Position numbers and translations under genes: made by a program. A DNA stretch of 64,000 nucleotides from Aphanomyces cochlioides. Lineage: Eukaryota > Oomycota > Saprolegniomycetes > Saprolegniales > Verrucalvaceae. The notes beneath the pieces are model-generated. The model did no database searches. It was not told the DNA's origin and worked only from the letters and a program-made list of their open reading frames with translations. Below are positions 52,857 through 62,501 of the stretch, piece after piece (the stretch's first letter is position 1; every line of letters starts with the position of its first letter). The DNA lies in assembly GCA_019828595.1 (NCBI GenBank), contig JAHQRK010000035.1, positions 310,001-374,000 of the forward strand, read 5' to 3'.

Positions 52857-55067
52857 ATGGGACTCCTTGTGGTGGGCACGCCGCTTCCGTGGGAATCTGC
52901 GCTGGAATGGCTCCATCATGTCCGTCGCAACGGTATTCTGCAATTCCTCGAAACATACCATCGCGTGAAAGACATTGGTGGCGATGTGCTCAAGTGGGGT
53001 GACGAACTTGAATACGGCATCTTCGTCATGGATCCACACTCGAAAACGGTCAAGATCTCGCTCCGCGCGACGGACATCCTCCATGAACTTTTGGAAAAAG
53101 AGAAGAAATTCCACCGTGAAGATCATATCGAAGAAGGATGCAACTGGGTCCCCGAGTACGGAGCATGGATGGTCGAAGCAACTCCAAGCATGCCGTATGG
53201 CGGGTTTTCGTCCGACTTGCGCCGCGTGGAGCCAAGCATGCGTCTTCGCCGAGCACGGCTTCTCTCCGTGCTAAAGGACAATGAGATCTGTCCGACGGTG
53301 ACGGCGTTTCCACTCTTGGGTGTCGGTGATTTCACTGTGCCGCCGTCGATACCAAACGGACCGATTGCCAAGTCGGCGTACATAAGCGACATGATCATCA
53401 ATCCCCATCCTCGATTCGGAACGCTGACGGCCAATATACGCAAGCGACGAACCCGCACGATTGACATCCGCGTACCGCTCTTTAAAGATGCCTTCACGAA
53501 CGAAATGCTCGACAATGAAGCTGCATGGGTGGCGGAACATGCGCGTCCATCGCTTCTTCCATTGAGTCCTGACAAGAAAAAAAACTCGGGAAGTAGTGCA
53601 GTACTGCCGCCGTCGCCAAAGGATTTCCCCCCAGTAACTCGACGCCACTCGTCGTTTTCGCATGCTAAACTCGAGCACGTCGAGCCATATCCAGGGTTTA
53701 TCCACATGGACGCGATGGCATTTGGCATGGGCATGTGTTGTCTCCAAGTAACATTCCAGGCCAAGAACATTGGCGAGTCGCGCCATTTGTACGACCATCT
53801 TGGTGTACTTTCGCCCATCATGCTTGCGTTGACTGCCGCGACGCCGATTCTCAAAGGCCGTCTTGCTGACACGGATGTCCGTTGGGCTACAATTGCAGCA
53901 TCGGTAGATGACCGCACGCCGCAAGAAATGGGTCTCGTACCGCCAGAATCAGCGCCGGAATCGTACGTGAAGATGGCTGGAAATGGCGTCAAACGTCTTC
54001 CCAAGTCGCGCTACGAAGGCATTTCGGCGTTCATTTGCAACCACAAGCATGGTGAAGACTCGGCAGCCAACTTGGAGCACTACAACGACGTCGAGATCCC
54101 ATATGACGAGGAATCGTACGCGACGCTCGTGACCAATGGCGTCGACGACATATTGGCCAAGCACATTGCGCATCTCTTCATCCGCGATCCTCTTGTCATC
54201 TTTGAACAGCGTTTGCATCTCGACAACAAGACCGCGACGGACCACTTTGAGAATATTCAATCGACCAATTGGCAAACTGTCCGATGGAAGCCACCGCCGC
54301 CACCTCCAGCGACGACGTCGTCGGATGCGCCAAATGTGCACATTGGATGGCGCACGGAATTCCGCTCGATGGAAATTCAGCTGACGGACTTTGAGAACGC
54401 TGCTTTCAGTGTCTTTATTGCGTTGGTGTCGCGAGTGATCCTCGCGTTCGATTTGAATTTGTACGTGCCGCTCTCCAAAGTGAATGCCAACATGGAAATC
54501 GCCCATCGCATCAATGCCGCCGTGGAAGAACAATTTTACTTTCGCCGCCATCTCGCGCCGCCTGAAGACGATGATTGCCGTCAATGCAGCAATCCACGCG
54601 ACTGTATCCATGGCAGCGAAAGCTACGAGTCCATGACAATCGCCGAAATCATGCTCGGCAAGGGATCGTATTACCCAGGTCTCATTCCGCTCGTGAACGC
54701 CTACTTGGATCATATTGAGTGCGACGACGTGACTCGCGCGCTTGTTGACAAGTACCTGGCGCTCATTGCCAAGCGCGCGACGGGCGAACTTCCAACGGCA
54801 GCGACGTGGATGCGTCGATTTGTCCAATGCCATCCAGAGTACGCACACGATTCGGTCGTCTCTTCGACCATTGCGTATGATCTCATGGACACATGCGCCA
54901 AGATTGGTGAAGGAGCGATACAATGTCCAGAATTGCTCGGTGAGATCAAAGTCGAGCCGATCCGCGGCAAGACGGGATACCAAGTGCCTCTAAAATCCGA
55001 GTCGGTCGACAATGACAAGCGCACGAATCTCTTGCGGCGATATGCACGAAGGTGTAGCGGACAGTAA
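52857..55067 (+). CDS. GCLC: Glutamate-cysteine ligase catalytic subunit
   Basis: Catalyses ATP-dependent joining of L-glutamate (via the gamma carboxyl) and L-cysteine, the first and limiting step of glutathione synthesis in the cytosol. The chosen start gives MGLLVVGTPLPWESALEW, which aligns with the start of animal and fungal GCL; an ATG at 52,782 in the same frame would add 25 residues. Visible family blocks are HHVRRNGILQFLETYHRVKD, LKWGDELEYGIF (catalytic Glu cluster), WVPEYGAWMVEATPSMPYGG, AFPLLGVGDF, YPGFIHMDAMAFGMGMCCLQ, DVRWATIAASVDDRTP and GWRTEFRSMEIQLTDFENAA. The length is 736 aa against ~640-680 in animals and fungi; the extra residues lie in loops such as the Ser/Pro stretch near 53,580. 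One exon, intact. Its 3' end lies 25 bp from the stop of the convergent dCTPP1-like gene. Confidence 0.97.
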   Translation: MGLLVVGTPLPWESALEWLHHVRRNGILQFLETYHRVKDIGGDVLKWGDELEYGIFVMDPHSKTVKISLRATDILHELLEKEKKFHREDHIEEGCNWVPEYGAWMVEATPSMPYGGFSSDLRRVEPSMRLRRARLLSVLKDNEICPTVTAFPLLGVGDFTVPPSIPNGPIAKSAYISDMIINPHPRFGTLTANIRKRRTRTIDIRVPLFKDAFTNEMLDNEAAWVAEHARPSLLPLSPDKKKNSGSSAVLPPSPKDFPPVTRRHSSFSHAKLEHVEPYPGFIHMDAMAFGMGMCCLQVTFQAKNIGESRHLYDHLGVLSPIMLALTAATPILKGRLADTDVRWATIAASVDDRTPQEMGLVPPESAPESYVKMAGNGVKRLPKSRYEGISAFICNHKHGEDSAANLEHYNDVEIPYDEESYATLVTNGVDDILAKHIAHLFIRDPLVIFEQRLHLDNKTATDHFENIQSTNWQTVRWKPPPPPPATTSSDAPNVHIGWRTEFRSMEIQLTDFENAAFSVFIALVSRVILAFDLNLYVPLSKVNANMEIAHRINAAVEEQFYFRRHLAPPEDDDCRQCSNPRDCIHGSESYESMTIAEIMLGKGSYYPGLIPLVNAYLDHIECDDVTRALVDKYLALIAKRATGELPTAATWMRRFVQCHPEYAHDSVVSSTIAYDLMDTCAKIGEGAIQCPELLGEIKVEPIRGKTGYQVPLKSESVDNDKRTNLLRRYARRCSGQ

Positions 55068-55092
55068 GATGCAATTGATGCAATGTCTTGTG

Positions 55093-55660
55093 TTACGATT
55101 GATATTCTGTGTACTTCTTCGACGATCCTTTGGCCTATAACATGGTCATGACATGAAATAGCACTCGCAAGATGGCGCACAAGATCCACGGGGTATTTCA
55201 CGGCATTCTTCTCAATCTTGCGCAAGGCGGCGGCTGGTAAGTCAACATTGCATCGGTCTGCATGAAAAATTAAGGAAGGTTCGAAGGACACACCGACCTG
55301 CTAAACGAATGAGGTAGATGAGAACGTCGCTCAGTTCTTCTCCAAGATGCTCCTTGTCTTCCGCGCTCCACTCTATTGTGAAAGGATTAAATCGTATGCA
55401 ATGAGATTTTCGTACTGTCGACGTCTTGATCGTGGTCACCTCGCCATTGAAAGCATTCACAGACTTCACCAACTTCTCCCGTCATGGCAAGAAGCAAATT
55501 GCGTGGTGTATGGAACTACAAGTGAACATTATTAGTCACACAAAAGTTACAAGGATTGTGCCTTAGTCCATTCGCGCTCTTCGGCAAAATGAGCGACTTT
55601 TGCGCGGAGCGATTCCAATGTCAATGTTTCTTCAAATCGCGTTGGCTTGCCGTCTGCCAT
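55093..55660 (-). CDS. DCTPP1: MazG-type dCTP pyrophosphatase (dCTPP1-like), 5 exons
   Basis: Hydrolyses non-canonical or excess dCTP-type nucleotides to monophosphate and pyrophosphate, keeping the nucleotide pool clean. Exons on minus: 55,660-55,562, 55,515-55,440, 55,372-55,298, 55,257-55,190 and 55,134-55,093. All keep phase (360 nt, 119 aa). The protein reads MADGKPTRFEETLTLESLR, REWTKFHTPRNLLLAMTGEV, GEVCECFQW, EHLGEELSDVLIYLIRLADR, CNVDLPAAALRKIEKNAVKY, PAKGSSKKYTEYQS. The E-x2-E...E-x2-D metal-binding pattern (GEVGEV and EELSD) is intact. Intron 1 starts with GC, not GT (AAG then GCACAA), the only reading that keeps the frame. A more upstream ATG (55,726) is possible. Confidence 0.92.
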
Positions 55661-55989
55661 GGCCGTCTTGTTGGACAGCGACCCTGCAAAATTGTCAATG
55701 ATTTGGTGGGCAGTCTTCCGGTTCATTATCCGGCCAAAGGGATTTGGCGGCAGGACAAGGATGTATGTACAGCTGTATCGATGTTGGATTGAGTGCAAAT
55801 GAGAGGATGGAAACCTTGCCCAACTGCCTACAATTCCAAACAAAGTTCTGAGCATATCATGAAGTAGATTCGTGTTGAAATCGCCATGGATATCCTTGAA
55901 AACCTACATTAACTGTTGAGAGCATTGATAGGGTAACTGTACCGACCTCTTTCGACTGCATCTAGTCAGTTGGACTGAAGATATTATCT
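55661..55989. other. Short intergenic region
   Basis: 5' flank of the dCTPP1-like gene and 3' flank of the C69 peptidase gene, both read on minus. Apart from the hairpin at 55,967-56,001 nothing is seen. Confidence 0.5.
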
Positions 55990-56001
55990 TCAGTCCAACT
56001 G
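55967..56001. repeat. 17-bp perfect palindrome spanning the peptidase stop codon
   Basis: CAGTTGGACTGAAGATA (55,967-55,983) pairs perfectly with TATCTTCAGTCCAACTG (55,985-56,001) with a one-base centre. The TGA stop of the C69 peptidase (55,990-55,992) and the last codons lie inside the right arm, so the mRNA can form a long stem at its stop codon. Confidence 0.93.
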
Positions 56002-57819
56002 GATGTAGGCGTGGTGGTGGCGATGCCCAGAGAGGACTAAAGCGATCGCGACAAGACCAGTCAAAGACACTACAGCAAGGCAAGCAGTAATCTCGAGCAC
56101 GTCTTGGTGGGCATCTTTGTAAGCATCAAGTTCAATCGGCACATGGAGGCTCTTGCCTGGCCACATCGAGAAACTTGTGACTTGAAGCCACCATTTTGGA
56201 TACGGTGTAGCGACTTGACCACCAATGTCTTCGCCTGTCACGACCGTGCCGCTGTTGTATTTGCTCACGAGATGCCATCCAAAGGCTCGCCATTCATCGA
56301 CGACAAACGCAGCAAATGAATTGAAGTCGGTGGTTGGATCAAGGTCTTTGGACTTGATTGCCTCATATCGTGCGATCGCAGCGTCTTGAAGAACTTCCAT
56401 CTTGGCTAGCACTTCAGGATAAATGACGTTGAAGCGTAGTTCAAGCCAATTGTTGACCAAGTTGAATGCCCACCACGCTGCCGCTGGATCGTATACGCTT
56501 TGAAGTACGTTCGTGTATACCGGTGGAACTTCTTCTTGCATGCAAGAAAATGGCACAAAGACGGAGGCATGAGGAGCACCAAGGGCAAACCAAGTCACGC
56601 CACCAATTGATGGTGAAGTGGCTGCATTTGTCTCGTGTATGAAACTGTACACTGTTCGACTCAACGAGATGGCTCGCTCCCAGCCACCGGAAACACCATA
56701 GGTGTCACCACCGTGGCGATTGGGATTTCCCCAAGGCCCTGCTTCGATTCCTTGGGTGAGATCAAACGGTGTATCTTCATAATGGTCGCGAAGAAGCATA
56801 ATCACATCGATGATGGAAACGGCGTGATCCGGTGGAACTGAAAAGGGATATGTCGGTACAGTTGGATAAAAGCCGAGATCCGCGCGGAGATTTAATGAAG
56901 GGGCGAAAACATCCATGATGCGCCAAACGCGGCGACCAACGTATAGAGGAAGAAGTGGGCCTTCTTTCGAGTAGCCGTAGGCCGCAGTGAAGTCGAAAGG
57001 ACGCGTAGGATCCCACCACCCCATTTCTTGAGCAAATATATGGACATTTGCCGAGGCTAGGAAGTTGGATGAGTCGCTCAAATTCATTTCCCGAATAACA
57101 AATCCATTTGCAATCGCACAAACATGTGAGTCGGGCACACGCTGGGCGGCCCAAACTGCACTCGAACGGTTTGGACCCGTCAATACGTGGAAAATCCACG
57201 CTTCGAACTTGTCCCCGATAGCCAGTGCTTCACCAGAGCTCATGTAGACAGGGTGAGTCTGGTTGCCGTTGAAATCATTGTAAAACCCGTATTGGACTGC
57301 AAGTTCGCCCATCGTTTTGACAGCACATTTTGCATTGTCGCATCTCTCAAGTGCAATTTTGGTAAGCTCATTGATGGAAAACAAGTTTTCTCCACCAGGC
57401 TGACCCAATGCCCATCCAACAGTCTTAGCACCGCATGAACTCTCGCCAATGCTCACTTGCTTCTCGTTGATGAGTCCGTAATCTTGGTCAAAGTAAGCGT
57501 ACGTGTGGGGAACTTGAGGTACGTAACCAAGCGGTGTCGACAGCGTTTGTTCATCCACAGGTTTGTACCACTCGCCGCGTTCATTGGATACAATACGTGG
57601 ATATCCCGATCGTCCATACGAGTAAATACTTCTCATCGACCCGGGCGGGTGATCCATCGCCGGAACGCGCACCAATCGCAAATCCATAGCACCAACACCC
57701 GTGTCTTCAGTATGGGCGACGAAAACCGATCCATTCTTCGTTGCATTTCTTCCCGCGATGATAACTGTGCATGCCGTTGCGGATTGCACCAAGAACGCGA
57801 CCGCTTGTCCGAGTCGCAT
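55990..57819 (-). CDS. C69-family peptidase (dipeptidase A/secernin type), secreted or membrane-anchored
   Basis: The start is the ATG at 57,817-57,819 (MRLGQAVAFLVQSATACTVI); the short hydrophobic N-terminus is a signal or pro-peptide. Cleavage before Cys (CTVIIAGRNATKNGS) would free the N-terminal nucleophile Cys that defines C69/Ntn-hydrolase peptidases. Further family features are HTEDTGVGAMDLRLV, YPRIVSNERGEW, YGLINEKQVSIGESSCGAKT, LGQPGGENLFSINELTKIAL, ALAIGDKFEAWIFHV and a DVIMLLRDHYEDTPFDLTQG segment. Near the C-terminus ACLAVVSLTGLVAIALVL is a probable membrane helix, which not all C69 members have. It has 609 aa in one exon, intact. It probably cleaves dipeptides in an acidic or extracellular compartment; substrate not known. 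Confidence 0.9.
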   Translation of the reverse strand: MRLGQAVAFLVQSATACTVIIAGRNATKNGSVFVAHTEDTGVGAMDLRLVRVPAMDHPPGSMRSIYSYGRSGYPRIVSNERGEWYKPVDEQTLSTPLGYVPQVPHTYAYFDQDYGLINEKQVSIGESSCGAKTVGWALGQPGGENLFSINELTKIALERCDNAKCAVKTMGELAVQYGFYNDFNGNQTHPVYMSSGEALAIGDKFEAWIFHVLTGPNRSSAVWAAQRVPDSHVCAIANGFVIREMNLSDSSNFLASANVHIFAQEMGWWDPTRPFDFTAAYGYSKEGPLLPLYVGRRVWRIMDVFAPSLNLRADLGFYPTVPTYPFSVPPDHAVSIIDVIMLLRDHYEDTPFDLTQGIEAGPWGNPNRHGGDTYGVSGGWERAISLSRTVYSFIHETNAATSPSIGGVTWFALGAPHASVFVPFSCMQEEVPPVYTNVLQSVYDPAAAWWAFNLVNNWLELRFNVIYPEVLAKMEVLQDAAIARYEAIKSKDLDPTTDFNSFAAFVVDEWRAFGWHLVSKYNSGTVVTGEDIGGQVATPYPKWWLQVTSFSMWPGKSLHVPIELDAYKDAHQDVLEITACLAVVSLTGLVAIALVLSGHRHHHAYIQLD

Positions 57820-57956
57820 TTGTGCTCGACGCTGCAAGTTGCAAAATGAGATTTGGCGCGTAATTTAATTCGTGTTTCACTTCAACTTTAATATTTAAAC
57901 TTGGTTTTGTATGCATTTCCAAAATTTAAAAAAATATTCGAGAAAGGCCAACCACT

Positions 57957-59063
57957 TCAACTTGACCCATTGCGGAATTTGCCACTTTGGTGCAAGCGGT
58001 GCGTCATCATGCGAAGAGCCTTGTCACCGCGGCAATCGATAGATCCATCGATTGCCAACGCACGCCGTCTTGTCTCGTCCACGAGTTTGATAGATTTGTC
58101 CGAGTCTCGCCGACGAGGAGGCGGCATTGGAACCATTCGTGTTGTTGCCACTGGACCTAATTCAAGACGGGGAATTGTTGGAAGCTGAGGCATAGTTTTG
58201 CGCCGCACAGTTCCTTTGGGCCGCCCACATCGCTTGCAGTAAATACCTCCTGGCTCGATCAAGCCGCAGTTTGTACACTGGAAACGACGCTTTCGAATGT
58301 CGTTTGCAATTCGTCGACCACGCATGCCACGGAAGACACGTTGAATCATCAAGCATGCAGAATTACGCAGTTGTCGCTGATGCACGACGTACTTCTGCAG
58401 TCGCCGAAAAATCCGCGTGGCTTGCTTCCGAAAGAATATTGTCTGCAAATGTCTTGTGTGCTCGGTCATTCGGCTGAAGGCTTGTCTTCTAAGACATTGA
58501 TGGAACCAGTTGACAATCTGTCCGGCTCCAGTTCTGCGTTGCTTGGAGACGAGAAGGTGCTTCCGTGCGATGTACTTTCTAACGTGACTTTGAATCTTGA
58601 TAGTAGCCCAAACTGATCTCATCGTTTTGCGCCACCATCGTTGGATCTGAGCTGCCGCACAGCTTCGTCGATGCCTCGATTCTTGAAGAGCACTTTGCTG
58701 CCGTTGTCCATGTTGTGCTATCCACAGCATCAGCTTGCCCCGGCGCTTTTGTTTTTGCCAGGTTTGATGCCATCGATAGTTCCTTTGAATCGTCTCGACG
58801 CTGATTTTTCGAAGTGTTTCCATGACCATGTCAACTTCTTGAGTCGCACGAAGAGATCGTTGACGAAGAAGGCGGAGATGCATGGTTTTCTGAATCAAGG
58901 CCGCTGCTTCGTGCAAGTCCTGTCTAAGTTTTCGAGGTGTCTTTGGTCGTGGCGGTTCATTTCGAAGCTCCTGGTTGCTTTGTGGCAATGGTCTCTTTGG
59001 AAGCTTTTTCGTTGGACCAAACACACTCGCGGCCGACCAATCTCGGTACGCCGCCGCCTCCAT
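57957..59063 (-). CDS. IQ-motif protein with zinc ribbon
   Basis: A single 368-codon exon starting at the ATG 59,061-59,063 (MEAAAYRDWSAASVFGPTKK). From residue ~50 to 265 there is a row of IQ and IQ-like motifs: AAALIQKTMHLRLLRQ, AAAQIQRWWRKTM, TIKIQSHVRKYIARKH, TRIFRRLQKYVVHQRQLRN, LMIQRVFRGMRGRR. These would bind calmodulin or related light chains. Next comes a zinc ribbon of two Cys pairs, CTNCGLIEPGGIYCKRCGRP. The Ser/Pro/Arg-rich tail looks disordered. It differs from the larger WW/IQ protein at 39.9 kb in having no WW or B-box domains. A role in centrosome or cilia structure is possible but is inference. Confidence 0.85.
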   Translation of the reverse strand: MEAAAYRDWSAASVFGPTKKLPKRPLPQSNQELRNEPPRPKTPRKLRQDLHEAAALIQKTMHLRLLRQRSLRATQEVDMVMETLRKISVETIQRNYRWHQTWQKQKRRGKLMLWIAQHGQRQQSALQESRHRRSCAAAQIQRWWRKTMRSVWATIKIQSHVRKYIARKHLLVSKQRRTGAGQIVNWFHQCLRRQAFSRMTEHTRHLQTIFFRKQATRIFRRLQKYVVHQRQLRNSACLMIQRVFRGMRGRRIANDIRKRRFQCTNCGLIEPGGIYCKRCGRPKGTVRRKTMPQLPTIPRLELGPVATTRMVPMPPPRRRDSDKSIKLVDETRRRALAIDGSIDCRGDKALRMMTHRLHQSGKFRNGSS

Positions 59064-59120
59064 GCTGCCCTGTTGAAACTGCCAACCTCAAATAGCGTGA
59101 AGAAGCATGATTGAATTGAT

Positions 59121-59468
59121 TTAATTAGCATGGTCAAGCCGACGCAAGACGATCGCCAAGTCGCGATCTTTGGACATTCTTCTTCGCTTGTTGGCTGAAG
59201 ACTGTGGCGTTGTCGACGTCGCCGTTGTCACTTGAATCTCAATCTCTGGGTCGATTTGAATCTTCGTGTCTGGAAACAGCGGAGGTCGATCGTCATGTTT
59301 GTTTTTCGGCTGGATCGTGTTGTGTGCACCAAGATGTCCTGATGGAGGCAGTGTGTACTCGCTCTTCCACCATGCATTGTCGTCTTGTGTCTTCGTTCCA
59401 AGGCAGTTCTCGTCGTTGTCCTGCGCAATTTCCAGCGTCAAGCACCGTTTCCTCCGCTGCTTCATCAT
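59121..59468 (-). CDS. Small hydrophilic protein, unrecognised
   Basis: A frame of 115 codons from an ATG at 59,466-59,468 (MMKQRRKRCLTLEIAQ..., WWKSEYTLPPSGHLGAHNTI, DTKIQIDPEIEIQVTT, ending RDLAIVLRRLDHAN). The mixture of a WW-containing patch and a charged helix at the end looks protein-like rather than random. It lies 80 bp beyond the cactin stop and 57 bp before the upstream end of the IQ gene, all on minus. No domain is recognised; an upstream exon cannot be excluded. Confidence 0.45.
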   Translation of the reverse strand: MMKQRRKRCLTLEIAQDNDENCLGTKTQDDNAWWKSEYTLPPSGHLGAHNTIQPKNKHDDRPPLFPDTKIQIDPEIEIQVTTATSTTPQSSANKRRRMSKDRDLAIVLRRLDHAN

Positions 59469-59548
59469 TGTTCTTCCCAACTTTTTGTGCTTTTTTCAAG
59501 AATGAAGAGAAAGATCGCTTCGAGAAAATCTTGTTACAAATATATCCA

Positions 59549-61093
59549 TTACCGGCGGTAGCGATGTCGCTTGAAATTGAAATGGAGATGAAGAATGCCG
59601 CGCTCGAAGACGCATTTGAAGCCGCGTTTGTGTGAAAACTCCCACTCGAGGTTGACTACTTTGAACGCAATGTCCAAGTAAGGAGGGCCCGCATGGAATC
59701 GCAAGATGCAAAACTCTGGCGAGTCTGCGGCTTCGAACGTGTACTTCGGTGCCACATTGTTGTCAATCAAGTCGGGGTAGAAGATGGTGAACTTGTATCC
59801 TTGGACGATCTTTGGCGGCGGGTTGTCGTCGTCGTAGTGCGTTTGGTTGTACTTGTTCCAGTCGTAGCCAGTCTTGACGCGATTGAAGAATCGAGGCTTG
59901 CGCGGTCGGTACTTGTTGCTCCATGCTGGAGGTTGTCGCGAAGCCACGATTTCCTGGTCAACAAACTCTTCCTCTTCGTCTTCCATGCCCTTTTCTTTCT
60001 CCAGTTCCATCATCGCCAGTGCTTCTCGGCTGTTGTCATCAGCAATGTCGTCCTCACTGCGTGAAGAAGCCGAGGCGGACGAATCTGTCGACTTCTTGGC
60101 CTGCGATTGTCGGTATGCGGCATTCTCTTCCTGTTGCTTGATGCGATCCGCCAACTTTTGAATATGCGAGTTGTGAATCTCGCGGAGCCGCGCTTTGGCT
60201 TGGTATACTTGGATCTCCTGCAGCACATGTTCGTAGTACTCGACATCGATGCCACTCGCGCCACTGGAAATCGTCTCCTCAATCTCCGATTTCAAGTCTC
60301 CGAGCTCCGATGGAGACTTTCCTTCGAGCATTTCATGGATCGATGCTTCAACGTCTCGGTGAACCGCACCGCGGCCGCTGTTTTGCTTGTGATGGCGACT
60401 AATCTCATACGTGCAAAGCACATGGAGCAGCTTCCAGAATTCGAAATGCTCGCCTTTGCGTCCTTCGAGTTCCATGTATACTTGAATCTCGTCTTTGAGC
60501 TCGCTCAGCGCTTTTGGATCTAAATTCGCGAGCAGCGTCTCAGGCGGTCGAAGTTCTACTTGTGCATGTTTCAGCTGAGCGAGTGTGTCATCGACGGCTT
60601 TTGTCGGGTCGATCATCGCGACAGCGGACTTGGACGTGAGCATGAGGTTCTTGGCGAGCAGGTCAACTGGCTTTTCTCTTCCTTCTCGGATGCGTATATG
60701 GGATCGCACGCGCGCCTGACTCAAGTGGAACTCTTCTTCCCTTTGTTGCCAATCTTCAAACGACGATGATTCCATCATGCGTCGCTCTTCTTCCCGGAGC
60801 CGATTCAGTTCATCGTACTCTGCTTCGCGCTCGTCGCGGCGCTTGCGGACCTTGACGATTTCCCGCACAAGATCTTCGCGCGCATCTTCGGAGGCTTGGC
60901 GCTCTTTTTCTCGTTTGCGATTCTTATGCCAGACAAACTTTTCGGTCAACTTGGAGTCGTTGAATGGATTCTGTTCGTTGGAGTATCCCATCTGCTTTGC
61001 AATCTTGGCTGCTTTCTTGTCCTTCTTGCGCTCTCGCCGGTCGTCAACGTCGTCATGTCGATCCTTGCGCTTCTTCTTGTCGCTTGACCCCAT
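59549..61093 (-). CDS. CACTIN: Cactin, spliceosome-associated protein
   Basis: A single 514-codon exon. The N-terminus is Lys/Arg/Asp/Glu-rich (MGSSDKKKRKDRHDDVDDRR) as in cactin of other eukaryotes. The central cactin_mid region includes EDWQQREEEFHLSQARVRSH, LLAKNLMLTSKSAVAMIDP and FWKLLHVLCTYEIS. The conserved C-terminal domain (about residues 395-514) reads NKYRPRKPRFFNRVKTGYDW, NKYNQTHYDDDNPPPKIVQG, YKFTIFYPDLIDNN, LRFHAGPPYLDIAFKVVN and ends HFNFKRHRYRR, which is diagnostic. Cactin acts in the nucleus in pre-mRNA splicing, partly through binding other splicing factors. At 514 aa it is shorter than animal cactins (over 700), mainly in the N-terminal RS/KD-rich part. Intact; probably shares its promoter region with the divergent DHHC gene. 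Confidence 0.96.
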   Translation of the reverse strand: MGSSDKKKRKDRHDDVDDRRERKKDKKAAKIAKQMGYSNEQNPFNDSKLTEKFVWHKNRKREKERQASEDAREDLVREIVKVRKRRDEREAEYDELNRLREEERRMMESSSFEDWQQREEEFHLSQARVRSHIRIREGREKPVDLLAKNLMLTSKSAVAMIDPTKAVDDTLAQLKHAQVELRPPETLLANLDPKALSELKDEIQVYMELEGRKGEHFEFWKLLHVLCTYEISRHHKQNSGRGAVHRDVEASIHEMLEGKSPSELGDLKSEIEETISSGASGIDVEYYEHVLQEIQVYQAKARLREIHNSHIQKLADRIKQQEENAAYRQSQAKKSTDSSASASSRSEDDIADDNSREALAMMELEKEKGMEDEEEEFVDQEIVASRQPPAWSNKYRPRKPRFFNRVKTGYDWNKYNQTHYDDDNPPPKIVQGYKFTIFYPDLIDNNVAPKYTFEAADSPEFCILRFHAGPPYLDIAFKVVNLEWEFSHKRGFKCVFERGILHLHFNFKRHRYRR

Positions 61094-61533
61094 CTTCCAA
61101 TAAAACCAATTATTTCTATGTGGTATTTCAATACCTCTATCAATTTATATATTTAATCTAAGAGGCTTACAAATTTTTAAAGTTCAAATATAAATTGCCA
61201 GAGGTATTTTTATCTCCACCTAAACGTCCTTCCACGACTTGAGCTTTATCTTCCACCTTGCAAGCCAGCTTTGGCGACAACAATCCGTTCCATAGAGTTA
61301 ATACTATACTCAATCATAGATCTGCTATCAATGTCTCGTACACTTGGATGAGGTCGTGCACTTAGTTTTAATGTGGGGTCGCATTATGCCCATTGTGGTG
61401 ATTATCCGGATGATTCGAGTTTGGTGAGGGGGTGCATACAAAAATCAAGATAAAAATTCATGAAGACGTCTAGCCTTATCCGGATGGTACAACCACACAG
61501 CCAACATGTTCGAAAAATCAACCCGACAACATC
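61094..61533. promoter_or_regulatory. Divergent promoter region between cactin and the DHHC gene
   Basis: 440 bp between two start codons facing apart. It contains TTATCCGGAT at about 61,403-61,412 and TATCCGGAT near 61,486-61,494, the same TCCGGAT motif as upstream of the kinase gene. The cactin-proximal part is AT-rich. Confidence 0.5.
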
Positions 61534-62496
61534 ATGGGCGACGAGATGAAACAGCCGCTGTCGCCGCCGTCCAAGAAGCGATCGTCGTCGAATGATGACA
61601 CTGCTGGAGATGACTCTCCATCCGCCACAACCAAGCGTCCGCCGCGCGAGTCCGGTCTCGACGCGCCGTACTCGCGAGATCAGTTTATCTCGTGCGGCGG
61701 CCATGTCTTGAGTGGCGCGGCGTTCTTCACAAGCATGGGCTGTCTCGTCGTCGACACCCACGTCGAGGTACATCCTGCCGCCGACGATGCTGTTCCATTG
61801 CTCATGCTCGATAGATGTGGACATGGATCGTGCTCTGCGTCCACGTCGCTGTGAATGGACTCTTGATCTGTGCGTGGATCTCATGCGAAACTTGCAATCC
61901 AGGCGACGTCTCCTCCTCGCCGTCATCATGGCTCGGCATGACGCTACGCGGCCCGCGATGGGAAAAAACGCGCTACTGCGCCGTCTGCCGCAAGAGTGTG
62001 CCGGGCATGGATCATCATTGCACATGGTGCGTCGTTTCCATCTTTCCGTCGAGTGTATCTTCGTCTCTTTGTAGGTTGAACACATGCATCGGGCAAAGAA
62101 ACTACGCGCAGTTCTTCACGATTGCCATGTGCGGCGTCGTCGTCTTCTCCATCCAAGCAGTCGTGTCCGTCTATGCGATCGAATGGCGACGCGACACGAT
62201 GTCTCCGTCTCTCCTGGCGCACGTACGTCTTTCGTGCTTCATGGGCAGTTCCTGACGTTGGTTGTATATAGAGCGGCTTTATCGTTTGCGCGGTCTTGTC
62301 GGTGCCGTGTCTTGTCATGTACTCGACGCTGCTGGCATTCCACATCTATTTATCGTGTGTCGGGTATGGCACGTACGATTACTTTCTCAAGCGACGCGAT
62401 GCGCTTCGAGCCGAGCGGCGGCGAAAGCGCGACGAGCAGATCCAAGCCACGAAAGAAAGCATCGACAAGTTGACTCGTGTCACGACGGTCGTATAA
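61534..62496 (+). CDS. DHHC palmitoyltransferase, 4 exons
   Basis: Transfers palmitate from acyl-CoA to Cys residues of proteins on membranes. Exons 61,534-61,767, 61,815-62,026, 62,075-62,222 and 62,272-62,496 keep phase (819 nt, 272 aa). The N-terminus is cytoplasmic and Ser/Pro-rich (MGDEMKQPLSPPSKKRSS). Transmembrane segments are near SCGGHVLSGAAFFTSMGCLV, TWIVLCVHVAVNGLLICAWI, FFTIAMCGVVVFSIQAVVSV and FIVCAVLSVPCLVMYSTLL. The Cys-rich domain reads RYCAVCRKSVPGMDHHCTWL then NTCIGQRNYAQF, with the catalytic DHHC intact. Intron 2 splits the codon just after DHHCT. The C-terminal tail is Arg/Lys-rich. Its stop is 5 bp from the stop of the convergent FAM136A-type gene. Confidence 0.95.
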
Positions 62497-62501
62497 CATG
62501 C

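Noticed and set aside
53123..54983. Long minus-strand open frames (293, 217 and 344 codons) opposite the glutamate-cysteine ligase gene
   Set aside because: They mirror a GC-biased real gene on the plus strand, have Arg/Val-rich composition and show no domain.
61402..62085. 227-codon minus-strand frame over the DHHC gene
   Set aside because: Arg-rich shadow of the plus-strand exons; no domain, no codon signature.
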